The notes under the pieces are model-generated. The model saw nothing but the letters and a program-made list of their open reading frames with translations. It was not told the origin of the DNA and did not search any database. A DNA stretch of 64,000 nt from Pseudophaeobacter flagellatus. GTDB taxonomy: Bacteria; Pseudomonadota; Alphaproteobacteria; Rhodobacterales; Rhodobacteraceae. The first letter of the stretch is position 1. Each line of letters starts with the position of its first letter. Positions 54,856-63,309 of this stretch are shown here, piece by piece. The stretch spans positions 1 to 64,000 of the forward strand of contig NZ_JAJQRG010000005.1 in the NCBI RefSeq assembly GCF_021228235.1, written 5' to 3'. The position numbers and the translations under genes are program-made.

Positions 54856-55632
54856 CTATAGATCTTCGACCACATTGGTCTGGCGCAGATCAGCGGCGCA
54901 GATCTGCAGGGCCTGTAGCAGGGCTTCGGTGTTTCTGCCCGTATCGCGGCCACGCGGCGCAGAGCTGCCAACCACCACGGGGGTTTGGCCGGGGCGCGAT
55001 ACCGGGACAGCATAGCCGATGATACCGGGTTCAAATTCGCTATCGGTGAGGCAATAGCCCTGGCTGCGTGCCTTGGTGATCTGCGGCAAGATCTCTGCTG
55101 CGTCGCGCCGTGATTGTTCGGTGTGCTGCGGGATATCGGCGCTCTCTAGCAGGGCTACGGCTTCTTCCTGCGCGAGGCAGGCCATCAACATGCGGCCCAG
55201 GCTGGTATGGACCAGCGGGATATGTGCACCAGCGGTGAACCCATAGGTGATGGGGCCATGTTCGGTGGTGGATTGGGCCAGCAGTAAGACCCGCCCTTGA
55301 TCAAGCGTAGCGAGGCTGACCTCGGCGCCGATTTTGCGGGCGTGCTGGTTGAGGATGGGCTGCACCCGGCGGCCAAACTGGTTGGCCTGCAGGAAGCCGC
55401 CCGCCAGTGCCAAGACCCGTGGGGTCAGCGATAGCATGCGGCCTTGCTGACGCAGATAGCCGGCCTGCACCAGGGTCAGCGCGCCGCGCCGCGCGGTGGC
55501 GCGGTCCTGCCTGGTGCGGCGTGCGATTTCCGCCAGCGTCATGCTGGGGGTGGCGGCATCAAACACGGCCAGAACAGCCAAGCCTTTGGCAAAGCTCGAG
55601 GAAATATTGCGGTCTTGTTCTGGTTTGGTCAT
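54856..55632 (-). CDS. IclR family transcriptional regulator
   Basis: The 258-residue protein has an N-terminal winged helix-turn-helix (MTLAEIARRTRQDRATARRGALTLVQAGYL cut in blocks, about 25-55) and a C-terminal effector-binding domain (VSLATLDQGRVLLLA, GRMLMACLAQEEA, ARSQGYCLTDSEF). The set resembles the PcaR/PobR side of IclR proteins, which often control aromatic pathways. It is divergent from the Rieske oxygenase gene, its likely target. Confidence 0.9.
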   Translation of the reverse strand: MTKPEQDRNISSSFAKGLAVLAVFDAATPSMTLAEIARRTRQDRATARRGALTLVQAGYLRQQGRMLSLTPRVLALAGGFLQANQFGRRVQPILNQHARKIGAEVSLATLDQGRVLLLAQSTTEHGPITYGFTAGAHIPLVHTSLGRMLMACLAQEEAVALLESADIPQHTEQSRRDAAEILPQITKARSQGYCLTDSEFEPGIIGYAVPVSRPGQTPVVVGSSAPRGRDTGRNTEALLQALQICAADLRQTNVVEDL

Positions 55633-55710
55633 GGGCCGGTCGCTTTGTGTTGTCTGAAGGGCAGGGGAGGCTTGGCCTTGACAATGGCCGGTACATATCG
55701 CAAAAGTTGA

Positions 55711-55734
55711 TCGTATTTAACATCATAAGTACGA
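55711..55734. promoter_or_regulatory. Candidate IclR operator between regulator and oxygenase genes
   Basis: TCGTATTT (55711-55718) and AAGTACGA (55727-55734) are inverted arms with one mismatch around AACATCAT, in an AT-rich intergenic region. It is 72 nt before the oxygenase start codon. IclR sites are usually AT-rich palindromes of similar size. Confidence 0.4.
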
Positions 55735-55805
55735 ATAACGAACCAAGTCAAGTCTGTTTTGCCAGGCAGATCCCTACAGTCTCATCGCAAGAAGGAAGGC
55801 CAGCC

Positions 55806-57122
55806 ATGATTAGCCAGGAAATGAACGACAGCCTCACCCGGGTTGGCAAGGGCAGCGATGCGGGCGAGGTGCTGCGGCGATACTGGCAGCCTGCGGCGCT
55901 GCTGGATGAACTGGACGGCCCACGCCCGGTGGTGCCGGTGCGGCTGCTGGGCGAAGATCTGGTCCTGTTTCGTGATAGCGAAGGGCAGTTGGGCCTGATC
56001 GGGCGACACTGTCCGCATCGTGGTGCTGACATGTGTTTTGGCCGCCTCGAAGACAACGGGCTGCGCTGCCCCTTTCATGGCTGGCATTTCGATCGCGCGG
56101 GCCAATGCGTAGAACAACCTGGCGAGCCGGAAGGCAGCCGGATGCATGAAAAGATCCAGAACACGGCCTATCCGGTGGTCGAACGCAATGGGATCATCTG
56201 GGCCTATATGGGTCCCGGTACGCCGCCGGAATTCCCAGCTCTGGACTGTTTTCGCGCCCCCAGCAGCCATGTCTTTGCCTTCAAGGGCCTTTGGGAATGT
56301 AACTGGCTGCAGGCGATGGAGGTCGGCATCGACCCGGCGCATGCTTCGTTCCTGCACCGGTTCCTGCAGGACGAAGACCCGGCCGAAGCCTATGGCAAGC
56401 AGTTTCGCGACACCGCTGGTAACACCGAAATACCGATGACCAAATTGCTGCGCGATTTCCCCCGTCCCGAAATCATCGCGGAAGAGGCCGATCACGGGCT
56501 GAAGGTCACGGCGCTGCGCGATCTGGGCGATGGACGCACCCATGTACGCATCACCAATCAGATCTTTCCCGAAGCGATCTGCATCCCGATGTCGCGCGAG
56601 ATGACCATCACCCAGTGGCATGTGCCGATCGACGATGAGAGTTGCTATTGGTACTCTATGTTCACCAGTTTTGATCAGCCGGTGAATAAAGACCTGATGC
56701 GCGAACAGCGCCTGAAGGAGCACCGCTTGCCGGATTATGCACCGCTGAAAGGGCGTCATAACAACTATGGTTTCGACCCCAAGGAACAGGCGACCGAGAC
56801 CTATACCGGCATGGGGCTGGATATCAACGTGCATGACCAATGGGCGGTGGAAAGCATGGGGTCCATCCAGGACAGGACGCAGGAACACCTGGGCAAGACC
56901 GATGTTGCCATCATCCGCTACCGTCGCCAGTTGCGCGCCGCCATTGCGGCGGTAAAGGAAGGTCGGGACGCTGATCTGCCAATGCATGGCGGGCTGGACC
57001 TTGGCACCGTTTTTGGGCCAGTTTCCAACGACTCGATTGCGCAGGATGGTGATTGGGAGCGCGCCGCGCAGGAAGCTGACCTTCAGCGTCGCGGTGCCTG
57101 TCCCTGGAATGCCAAGGTCTAG
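55806..57122 (+). CDS. Rieske [2Fe-2S] ring-hydroxylating oxygenase, alpha subunit (phthalate-type)
   Basis: The 438-residue protein has a Rieske domain with CPHRGAD and CPFHGWHF (the C-x-H...C-x2-H cluster ligands near 66-87). The mononuclear iron site DPAHASFLHRF (about 176-186) has the D-x2-H-x4-H pattern. The C-terminal half with TITQWHVPIDDE is like phthalate 4,5-dioxygenase-type oxygenases, which work as alpha-only proteins with separate reductases. No reductase gene is nearby. It starts with ATG 55806 after AAGGAAGGCC. The 57203 ligase gene follows after 80 nt. Confidence 0.9.
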   Translation: MISQEMNDSLTRVGKGSDAGEVLRRYWQPAALLDELDGPRPVVPVRLLGEDLVLFRDSEGQLGLIGRHCPHRGADMCFGRLEDNGLRCPFHGWHFDRAGQCVEQPGEPEGSRMHEKIQNTAYPVVERNGIIWAYMGPGTPPEFPALDCFRAPSSHVFAFKGLWECNWLQAMEVGIDPAHASFLHRFLQDEDPAEAYGKQFRDTAGNTEIPMTKLLRDFPRPEIIAEEADHGLKVTALRDLGDGRTHVRITNQIFPEAICIPMSREMTITQWHVPIDDESCYWYSMFTSFDQPVNKDLMREQRLKEHRLPDYAPLKGRHNNYGFDPKEQATETYTGMGLDINVHDQWAVESMGSIQDRTQEHLGKTDVAIIRYRRQLRAAIAAVKEGRDADLPMHGGLDLGTVFGPVSNDSIAQDGDWERAAQEADLQRRGACPWNAKV

Positions 57123-57202
57123 GCGACCAGCCAGTGCATCACGAAAGACGGATCCCGGAGGCAGCCAGTGGGCTGTCGCCGCAATAAAAGGCGGAAAGTG
57201 CA

Positions 57203-58663
57203 ATGGCTGAAGATCTGGCAACAGGGCGGTTGGCGCGTGCGGGGCTGCTCAGCCCAGAGGCACTGGCGCAGGCAGACGAGGTTCTGGCCGAGGCGCGTGC
57301 TGCCGACCTAGAGACGCTGCGGGTGCTGATGGTGGATCAGCACGGCATCCTGCGGGGCAAGACCCTGGTGGCTGACGCCTTTGAGGGGCTGTTTCGCTCT
57401 GGGCTCAACATGCCCTCGACGCTGCTGCTGAAAGATACCTCGCATCGCACTGCCTTTGCGGTCTGGGGGGCAGGGGGCGAGGCCGATGACCAAGGGTTTG
57501 AACCGATGCGTGGTGCGGGTGATATCCTGTTGGTGCCCCGCCCCGAGACATTTCGCATCCTGCCCTGGTCGCCGCATTCAGCCTGGATCCTGTGTGAAAC
57601 GATGCAGTCCGATGGCACGCCGATTGGTTTTTCCTCGCTTGAGGTGCTGCGTCGAGCCGAGGCCGATTTGCAGGCTGGGGGAAAAGAGGCAATCTTTGGG
57701 CTGGAGGTTGAATTTCAGGTCTTTGAACGTCAGGACAGCGGGCTGAACCATGGGCAAAGCACCATGCCCGGCGCGCCCATTGCTACCCGCAACCTGACCC
57801 AGGGCTATCAGTATCTGACAGAAACCCGCTATGGCGATTGCGAGGCGATGCTGGACCAGATCCGCCGCAATGCCCAGGCGCTGGGCCTGTTGGTGCACTC
57901 GGTCGAAATCGAGATGGGGCCGAGCCAGTTTGAATTCACCTTTGCGCCGCTGCCCGCCGTGCAGCAGGCTGACGCCATGGTGATGTTTCGCACCATGGTA
58001 AAAGAGGTCTGCTCCCGCGCTGGGTTGCACGCCAGTTTCATGGCCAAGCCGCGGCTGGAAAACGCCATGGCAAATGGCTGGCACCTGCATCAATCCTTGG
58101 TGGATCGTGAAACTGGGCGCAACCTGTTTGAACCCAATGCCGACGGCAGTCTCAGTGCGGCCGCCTCGGGCTGGATCGCGGGGCTGTTGACCCATGCGGC
58201 GGCCTGTTCGGTGATGATTGCGCCGACGGTGAACAGCTATAAACGCTACCTGCCTTTTCAGCTGGCACCGGATCGCATCCAGTGGGGGCAGGACAACCGT
58301 GGTGCCATGCTGCGCGCCCTGATGCAGCCGGGCGACGCGGCCTCGCGCATTGAAAACCGCGCGCCGGACAGTTCTGCCAATCCCTATTATGCCATCGCCG
58401 CGCAGATCCTGGCGGGCTCTGCCGGGATGGCGGCAGGGCTGCAGGCGCCGACTGCAACCACCTCGCCCTATGAAGGGACGGCGGCGCGGCTGCCGCGTTC
58501 TCTGGGGCAGGCGCTGGGGGCTTTTGAGGGTTCGGATCTGTTTGCCACCACCCTGGGGCCAGAGTTCGTCAGCTATTTGTCGCAGCTGAAACGGTTTGAA
58601 TGGGATCGCTATCTCAATACCGTCAGCGAATGGGAGCAGGCAGAGTATTTCAACCTGCTTTAG
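57203..58663 (+). CDS. Glutamine synthetase-like gamma-glutamylation ligase
   Basis: The 486-residue protein has the GS catalytic plan: GLEVEF, EIEMGPSQFEF, NGWHLHQSL, NSYKRY and RIENRAPDSSANPYYAIA. It lacks the residue range of the GlnA adenylation loop and is closer to GS paralogues such as gamma-glutamylpolyamine or gamma-glutamylanilide synthetases. It is 80 nt downstream of the Rieske oxygenase. The combination recalls aniline-type catabolism, in which a GS-like ligase masks an amine before ring oxygenation. The substrate is not known. Confidence 0.85.
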   Translation: MAEDLATGRLARAGLLSPEALAQADEVLAEARAADLETLRVLMVDQHGILRGKTLVADAFEGLFRSGLNMPSTLLLKDTSHRTAFAVWGAGGEADDQGFEPMRGAGDILLVPRPETFRILPWSPHSAWILCETMQSDGTPIGFSSLEVLRRAEADLQAGGKEAIFGLEVEFQVFERQDSGLNHGQSTMPGAPIATRNLTQGYQYLTETRYGDCEAMLDQIRRNAQALGLLVHSVEIEMGPSQFEFTFAPLPAVQQADAMVMFRTMVKEVCSRAGLHASFMAKPRLENAMANGWHLHQSLVDRETGRNLFEPNADGSLSAAASGWIAGLLTHAAACSVMIAPTVNSYKRYLPFQLAPDRIQWGQDNRGAMLRALMQPGDAASRIENRAPDSSANPYYAIAAQILAGSAGMAAGLQAPTATTSPYEGTAARLPRSLGQALGAFEGSDLFATTLGPEFVSYLSQLKRFEWDRYLNTVSEWEQAEYFNLL

Positions 58664-58870
58664 ACTGTGTTTGTGCGGGCTTCGGCGCGCATTTGCATCT
58701 TGAACGCACCTCTGGGCGCTGGTACTTTACGCTCCTGTCTATGGCAGGCCCAGGCGGCAGGTGCCTTCGCGCCCGATCGAACCAAGATTGGATCGGCACC
58801 ACCCCCGATCTGGATGGCCAGACCTAGATAGGCAAGCGATCTGGATAGGCAAAAAGACAGGATGACAGCG

Positions 58871-59230
58871 ATGAAATTTACCGAAGAACACGAATGGCTG
58901 GATGTGGATGGCGATGTGGTGACTGTTGGCATCACTGCCCATGCCGCAGAGCAACTCGGGGATGTGGTCTTTATCGAGCTGCCCGAAGTTGGCGATGAAT
59001 TTGCCAAGGACGACGAGATCGTGGTGATTGAATCGGTCAAGGCGGCTTCGGATATTCTGTCGCCGCTGGATGGTGAAGTGGTCGAGGTGAATGAAGCCCT
59101 GACCGAAACCCCCGGCAAGGTAAACGATGACCCGCAGGGGGATGCCTGGTTTTTCAAGCTGAAGGTCGAAGACCTTTCTCCGATGGAAGACTATATGGAA
59201 GAACCCGCCTACAAGGCCTTCATCGGCTGA
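58871..59230 (+). CDS. gcvH: Glycine cleavage system H-like lipoyl protein
   Basis: The 119-residue protein has the KFTEEHEWL start and the lipoylation site ESVKAASDI (Lys57). It would carry the aminomethyl group between GcvP and GcvT. Neither gcvT nor gcvP is in the window, which is unusual since they generally travel together. ATG 58871 is favoured over 58862 by AGGATGACAGCG. It shares the direction of the oxygenase and ligase. In 58664-58861 I saw a short tandem duplication (CGATCTGGAT at 58806 and 58837, with ATAGGCAA) and no glycine-riboswitch core. Confidence 0.85.
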   Translation: MKFTEEHEWLDVDGDVVTVGITAHAAEQLGDVVFIELPEVGDEFAKDDEIVVIESVKAASDILSPLDGEVVEVNEALTETPGKVNDDPQGDAWFFKLKVEDLSPMEDYMEEPAYKAFIG

Positions 59231-59236
59231 AGATGC

Positions 59237-59267
59237 TTCCCCGTTGTACCCAATGTGCAGCGGGGAA
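59237..59267. terminator. Hairpin between convergent gcvH and dehydrogenase genes
   Basis: TTCCCCGTTG (59237-59246) pairs with CAGCGGGGAA (59258-59267) over 10 bp with one G-T pair. It lies between convergent stops, a usual place for a two-way terminator. T-runs are short. Confidence 0.5.
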
Positions 59268-59273
59268 TTGGCA

Positions 59274-60209
59274 TCAGTAGCCGCGCTGCCTGTCAACCAG
59301 ATGCAGCAGCGGCTCTTTTGCGCCCAATCGGCGGAAATTTTCGGTCACATCCCCCAGGGCATCCCCCAGATGCCAGCCAGAGACATGCGGCGTGATGGTG
59401 ACCTTCGGGTGCTGCCACAGGGGATCTGACGCGGGGAGAGGTTCGCTGCACAGAACATCCAGCACCGCATGGCCAGGGGTGCCGCGATCCAGCGCCGCAA
59501 TCAGCGCGGCCTCATCCACCAGATCTCCGCGCCCGGCATTGATCAGCGTGGCACCGGGTTTTATTGCCGCCAGGCTCTCGGCATTGATCAAAGCGCGGGT
59601 CTGCGCGGTTGAGGGCAGGATGGCGCAGACGTAATCGCATTGTCCCAACATCGGTTTCAGCGTGGCGCTGCCATGGTGGCAGGTCACGCCGGGGATCTCC
59701 TTGGCAGAGCGGCTCCAGCCGAGCACGTCAAAGCCGAGATCGCGCATCAGCAGCGCCGTTTGACTGCCGATATGGCCCAGCCCCAGCACCCCGACGCGGG
59801 TTTTGTGATTTTGTTTTGGCGCCAGCGGTTCCCAGGCGGCACGGGTCTGGCTCTCGGCGTGGGCGGCAATATTACGTTGGGCATGCAGCACATAGGCCAG
59901 GCAATACTGGGCAATCTCGCGGGCCGGTTCCAGTGGTTTCAGCCGTGCCACCTGCACCTCGGGGGCGATGGCGGGATGGGCGATGATGGTTTCCACCCCG
60001 GCGCCCAGTTTCTGCACCAGGGCCAGGTTTGGCAGTTTTGCCGGCAGATCCGCGGCCAGCGCTGATACCGCCAGCATGGTGATGTCGGCCAGATCTCCGG
60101 GGGCGTCCAGGGTGCGAATATCGGCCTCTGGCATTTGCCTGCGCAGCTCCTGTGCCAATTCGTCGTCCTTGTACCAGCCGTCGTGCCCAATGTTCACCAA
60201 GAGCGCCAT
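59274..60209 (-). CDS. D-2-hydroxyacid dehydrogenase (glyoxylate/hydroxypyruvate reductase A-like)
   Basis: The 311-residue protein has VGVLGLGHIGSQTALLMRDLGF as NAD(P)-binding block, NAGRGDLVDE, and late HVSGWHLGD with the catalytic His. This layout is that of GhrA-type enzymes, which reduce glyoxylate to glycolate or hydroxypyruvate to glycerate. It could consume glyoxylate from the ureide pathway, though they are far apart. Start 60209 is preceded by AAAGGAACGGGC. Confidence 0.85.
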   Translation of the reverse strand: MALLVNIGHDGWYKDDELAQELRRQMPEADIRTLDAPGDLADITMLAVSALAADLPAKLPNLALVQKLGAGVETIIAHPAIAPEVQVARLKPLEPAREIAQYCLAYVLHAQRNIAAHAESQTRAAWEPLAPKQNHKTRVGVLGLGHIGSQTALLMRDLGFDVLGWSRSAKEIPGVTCHHGSATLKPMLGQCDYVCAILPSTAQTRALINAESLAAIKPGATLINAGRGDLVDEAALIAALDRGTPGHAVLDVLCSEPLPASDPLWQHPKVTITPHVSGWHLGDALGDVTENFRRLGAKEPLLHLVDRQRGY

Positions 60210-60334
60210 GCCCGTTCCTTTCAGTTGTTTTTCCTTTGTCAGCCAATAACGTTCCGTCACTGCGCTGGACAGATCTTGCCAGACTAAGCCATGGTTTTTG
60301 TTAAAGCTAAAGCGGCAGTGGAGGAGATTCTGGG

Positions 60335-61570
60335 ATGGATATGAATTTTGGCATGCGGGCAGAGAACCGCAAGCTGTTGGAGCGGGTCGCCACCATGGTG
60401 CGCGACGAGATCATGCCACTGGAGGCCGAATACCAGGCCGAAGTCGCCACCGGAGATCGCTGGCAGTATACTGCTCGCCAGACCGAAATCTTGGAGGGAT
60501 TGAAGGCAAAGGCCAAGGCGCAGGGGCTGTGGAATTTCTGGCTTACCGATAGCGACAAGGGCTTTGGCCTGTCGACGGTGGAATATGCCTATTTCGCCGA
60601 GGAAATGGGTAAGACACCGCTGGGGGCCGAGGTCTTCAACTGCGCCGCGCCGGACACCGGCAATATGGAAGTGTTTGAGCGTTACGGCACGGAGGCGATG
60701 AAACAGCAGTGGCTGGCACCGCTGCTGGAGGGCAAGATCCGCTCTGCCTATCTGATGACCGAACCGGATGTGGCCTCTTCGGATGCGACAAATGTGTCGA
60801 TGTCCTGCGTGCGCGACGGTGATGACTATGTGCTGAACGGTGAAAAATGGTGGGCTTCGGGGGCGGGTGATCCGCGCTGCAAGGTCTATATCGTCATGGT
60901 GAAAACCGGCGGTGAGGAACAGCCCAAGCATCAGCGCCAATCCATGATCGTTGTGGGGGCGGATACCCCTGGCATCGAAGTGCTGCGCCCGATGGAGGTC
61001 TACGGCCACGACGACGCACCACACGGCCATATGCATATCCGCTTTACCAATGTGCGGGTGCCTGCGGAAAATCTTCTGCTGGGCGAAGGCCGCGGCTTTG
61101 AAATTGCCCAAGGGCGGCTTGGGCCTGGACGGATTCACCACTGTATGCGCGCTATCGGTCAGGCGGAAAGCGCGCTGGAGCAGATGTGCAAACGGTCGCT
61201 TAACCGCGAAGCCTTTGGCAAGAAACTGGCCCATCTGGGTGCGAACTATGACATCGTTGCGGAATGCCGGATGGAAATCGAAATGGCGCGTCTGCTGTGC
61301 CTCAAGGCGGCCTGGTACATGGATCAGGGCGATGGCCGTGCCGCTGCACCTTGGATCAGCCAGATCAAGGTGGTGGCACCACGCGTTGCGTTGAAAGTGA
61401 TTGACGAGGCCGTGCAGATGTTTGGCGGGCAGGGTGTAAGCCAGGATACGCCTCTGGCAATTGCCTGGACCCATGTGCGCACCCTGCGCCTGGCCGATGG
61501 CCCTGATGCGGTGCATCGCCGCCAGGTGGCGCGCGCAGAGCTGAAGAAATACACCCAGGAAAAGGTCTGA
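60335..61570 (+). CDS. Acyl-CoA dehydrogenase family protein
   Basis: The 411-residue flavoprotein has the usual order: helical N-domain, YLMTEPDVASSDATN near 147-161, a beta-domain with VNGEKWWASGAGDP-like sequence, and the C-terminal LRLADGPDAVHRRQVARAEL. It probably oxidises an acyl-CoA with FAD, passing electrons to ETF. GAGGAG is placed 8 nt before ATG 60335. The thioesterase-like gene starts 3 nt after its stop, so they form one unit. Confidence 0.88.
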   Translation: MDMNFGMRAENRKLLERVATMVRDEIMPLEAEYQAEVATGDRWQYTARQTEILEGLKAKAKAQGLWNFWLTDSDKGFGLSTVEYAYFAEEMGKTPLGAEVFNCAAPDTGNMEVFERYGTEAMKQQWLAPLLEGKIRSAYLMTEPDVASSDATNVSMSCVRDGDDYVLNGEKWWASGAGDPRCKVYIVMVKTGGEEQPKHQRQSMIVVGADTPGIEVLRPMEVYGHDDAPHGHMHIRFTNVRVPAENLLLGEGRGFEIAQGRLGPGRIHHCMRAIGQAESALEQMCKRSLNREAFGKKLAHLGANYDIVAECRMEIEMARLLCLKAAWYMDQGDGRAAAPWISQIKVVAPRVALKVIDEAVQMFGGQGVSQDTPLAIAWTHVRTLRLADGPDAVHRRQVARAELKKYTQEKV

Positions 61571-61573
61571 TCC

Positions 61574-62380
61574 ATGACGTCCAAGGCTCTCACGGCGCCA
61601 TCGTTCTTCTCGCAAAACTCTGATGGGGTTTTTGTGGGCAATGACCCGGCGCGGGGGCCTTGGTCCGCCGATCACTGCCATGCCGGGCCGGTTACCGGCC
61701 TGGCCGCCCGCGCAGCCGAGATCGAAATCGGTGCAGAGAAAATGCTCTGCCGGATGACACTGGATATTTTGCGCCCGCTGCCCCTGTCAGGGCTGCGGGT
61801 CGCGGCTGAAACCACCCGGCATACCCGCACATTGGCCACGACACAGATCACCGTGCATGATCTTGACAACAGCCTTTGCGCGCTGGGCACGACGATGCAT
61901 TTGGTGCGCAAGGATCTGGGCGATGTGCCAACCGCAGCGGTGGTGCCGCTAGACCGCGCCAAGGCGGTGCCGGGCCCCTTTTCCATTGGGGCGGGTCTGC
62001 ATGACAAACCCTATTTTGGTCAGTTTCTGGATGTGGCCTACCCGCCGGAGTTTGGTCTGCATCCGGGCCCCAAGACGCTGTGGATGCGCACCCCAAACCT
62101 GCTGGAGGGCGAGCAGCAATCGCCGATTCAGTCGCTCTGTGCGCTGGCGGATTGTGGCAATGGCATCTCGTGGAATGCGCACCCCAAGGAGATGGGGTTT
62201 ATGAATACCGATCTCACCCTCAATGTGCATCGCGAACCCCAGGGCGATTGGCATGCCTCAGAGTCTATTTCGCATTGGCACAGCACGGGCATCGGCATGT
62301 CGCAGTCGGTGTTGCAGGACGAAGACGGCCCGGTGGCCACAGCGCTGCAGACACTTGTGCTGCATCCGCCCAAGGTCTGA
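61574..62380 (+). CDS. Acyl-CoA thioesterase-like double hot-dog protein
   Basis: The 268-residue protein has GPWSADHCHAGPVTGLAARA near the start and the second hot-dog strand region near 160-250. This is the form of the TesB-like thioesterase family. It would hydrolyse the acyl-CoA made or used by the adjacent dehydrogenase. The active-site Asp of TesB could not be identified with confidence. Confidence 0.75.
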   Translation: MTSKALTAPSFFSQNSDGVFVGNDPARGPWSADHCHAGPVTGLAARAAEIEIGAEKMLCRMTLDILRPLPLSGLRVAAETTRHTRTLATTQITVHDLDNSLCALGTTMHLVRKDLGDVPTAAVVPLDRAKAVPGPFSIGAGLHDKPYFGQFLDVAYPPEFGLHPGPKTLWMRTPNLLEGEQQSPIQSLCALADCGNGISWNAHPKEMGFMNTDLTLNVHREPQGDWHASESISHWHSTGIGMSQSVLQDEDGPVATALQTLVLHPPKV

Positions 62381-62420
62381 GGACTGTTGGTAGTCGGTTT
62401 GGCCTGCCAGCCCATAGGGA

Positions 62421-63200
62421 TCAGCCCCGTGGGCGTTTGAAGACATCCACCGGATAGCCCACCCGTGCCAAATAAAGGCCGTGGCCGGGACAGACGGGCC
62501 CGCAGGCGGCCCGCTCTCGGGCCTCAAGCGCGGTTTTTACATCCAAGGGATCCCAGGCACCCGCGCCGACGCGTTCCAGTGTGCCGACAAAGCTGCGTAC
62601 CTGGTTGTGCAGGAACGACCGGGCGCGCACGTGGAAATGCACCTCAGGACCGGACAGGCCCGCGACCCGCTCGATACGCAGCTCGTCCAGGGTTTTCTGC
62701 GGGCTTTGCGCCTGACAGATGGAAGATCGGAAGGTGGTGAAATCATGGTTGCCCAGCAGGTGATTGGCACCTTCCTGCATGGCCTCGACGTCCAGATCAT
62801 TGTTGATCTGCCAGACTTGGCCTGCGTCATGGGTTGCGGGCGCACGGCGGATCAGGATGCGAAACAGATACTGCCGCTCAATTGCGGAAAAGCGGGCATG
62901 CCAGTCGTCATCGACGGCAGCACAGGCCACAATCGCCACAGGGTTAGGCTTCAGGTGGTGGTTCAGGGCCTCTGACAGGCGAAAGGGGCTCCAGTCTTTG
63001 ACCATGTCGCAATGGGCCACCTGGCCCAGCCCATGCACCCCGGTATCGGTGCGCCCGGCTGCGGCGATGGTATGGGGGCCGGGTTCCAGTCGCGCCAGGG
63101 CATCCTCTATCGCGCCCTGTACCGAGGGCTGATCCTTTTGCCGCTGCCATCCGGCAAAGGGCTTTCCATGATATTCGACTTTGAGGGCATATCGGGGCAT
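62421..63200 (-). CDS. truA: tRNA pseudouridine synthase A
   Basis: The 259-residue enzyme modifies U38-U40 of t[16 protein letters not shown] near 45-57 includes the catalytic Asp. The N-terminus [21 protein letters not shown] is cut as in other TruA proteins, and [18 protein letters not shown] near 205 is conserved. Start 63200 is at that N-terminus; the frame runs 95 codons further 5' without family sequence. Confidence 0.95.
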   Translation of the reverse strand: MPRYALKVEYHGKPFAGWQRQKDQPSVQGAIEDALARLEPGPHTIAAAGRTDTGVHGLGQVAHCDMVKDWSPFRLSEALNHHLKPNPVAIVACAAVDDDWHARFSAIERQYLFRILIRRAPATHDAGQVWQINNDLDVEAMQEGANHLLGNHDFTTFRSSICQAQSPQKTLDELRIERVAGLSGPEVHFHVRARSFLHNQVRSFVGTLERVGAGAWDPLDVKTALEARERAACGPVCPGHGLYLARVGYPVDVFKRPRG

Positions 63201-63309
63201 GGGCAGCACGTAACCCGGCAACACCGTCGAGGCAAGTGGCCTGACGCTCTGGAAACCGGGACGGGGTCTGACTATCTTGGGCAGTGATCCAAAACAGCAG
63301 GTGCGGCGC

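Noticed and set aside
55782-57221. A 479-codon frame opposite the Rieske oxygenase
   Set aside because: It lies wholly across a clear Rieske gene and has no domain.
58664-58861. Possible glycine riboswitch before gcvH
   Set aside because: I looked for the conserved glycine aptamer core and found only a short tandem duplication; no convincing aptamer fold.
60284-61681. A 465-codon frame opposite the acyl-CoA dehydrogenase
   Set aside because: Antisense shadow; its sequence has a scattered His/Arg/Gln composition and no family motif, while the dehydrogenase frame has all expected blocks.
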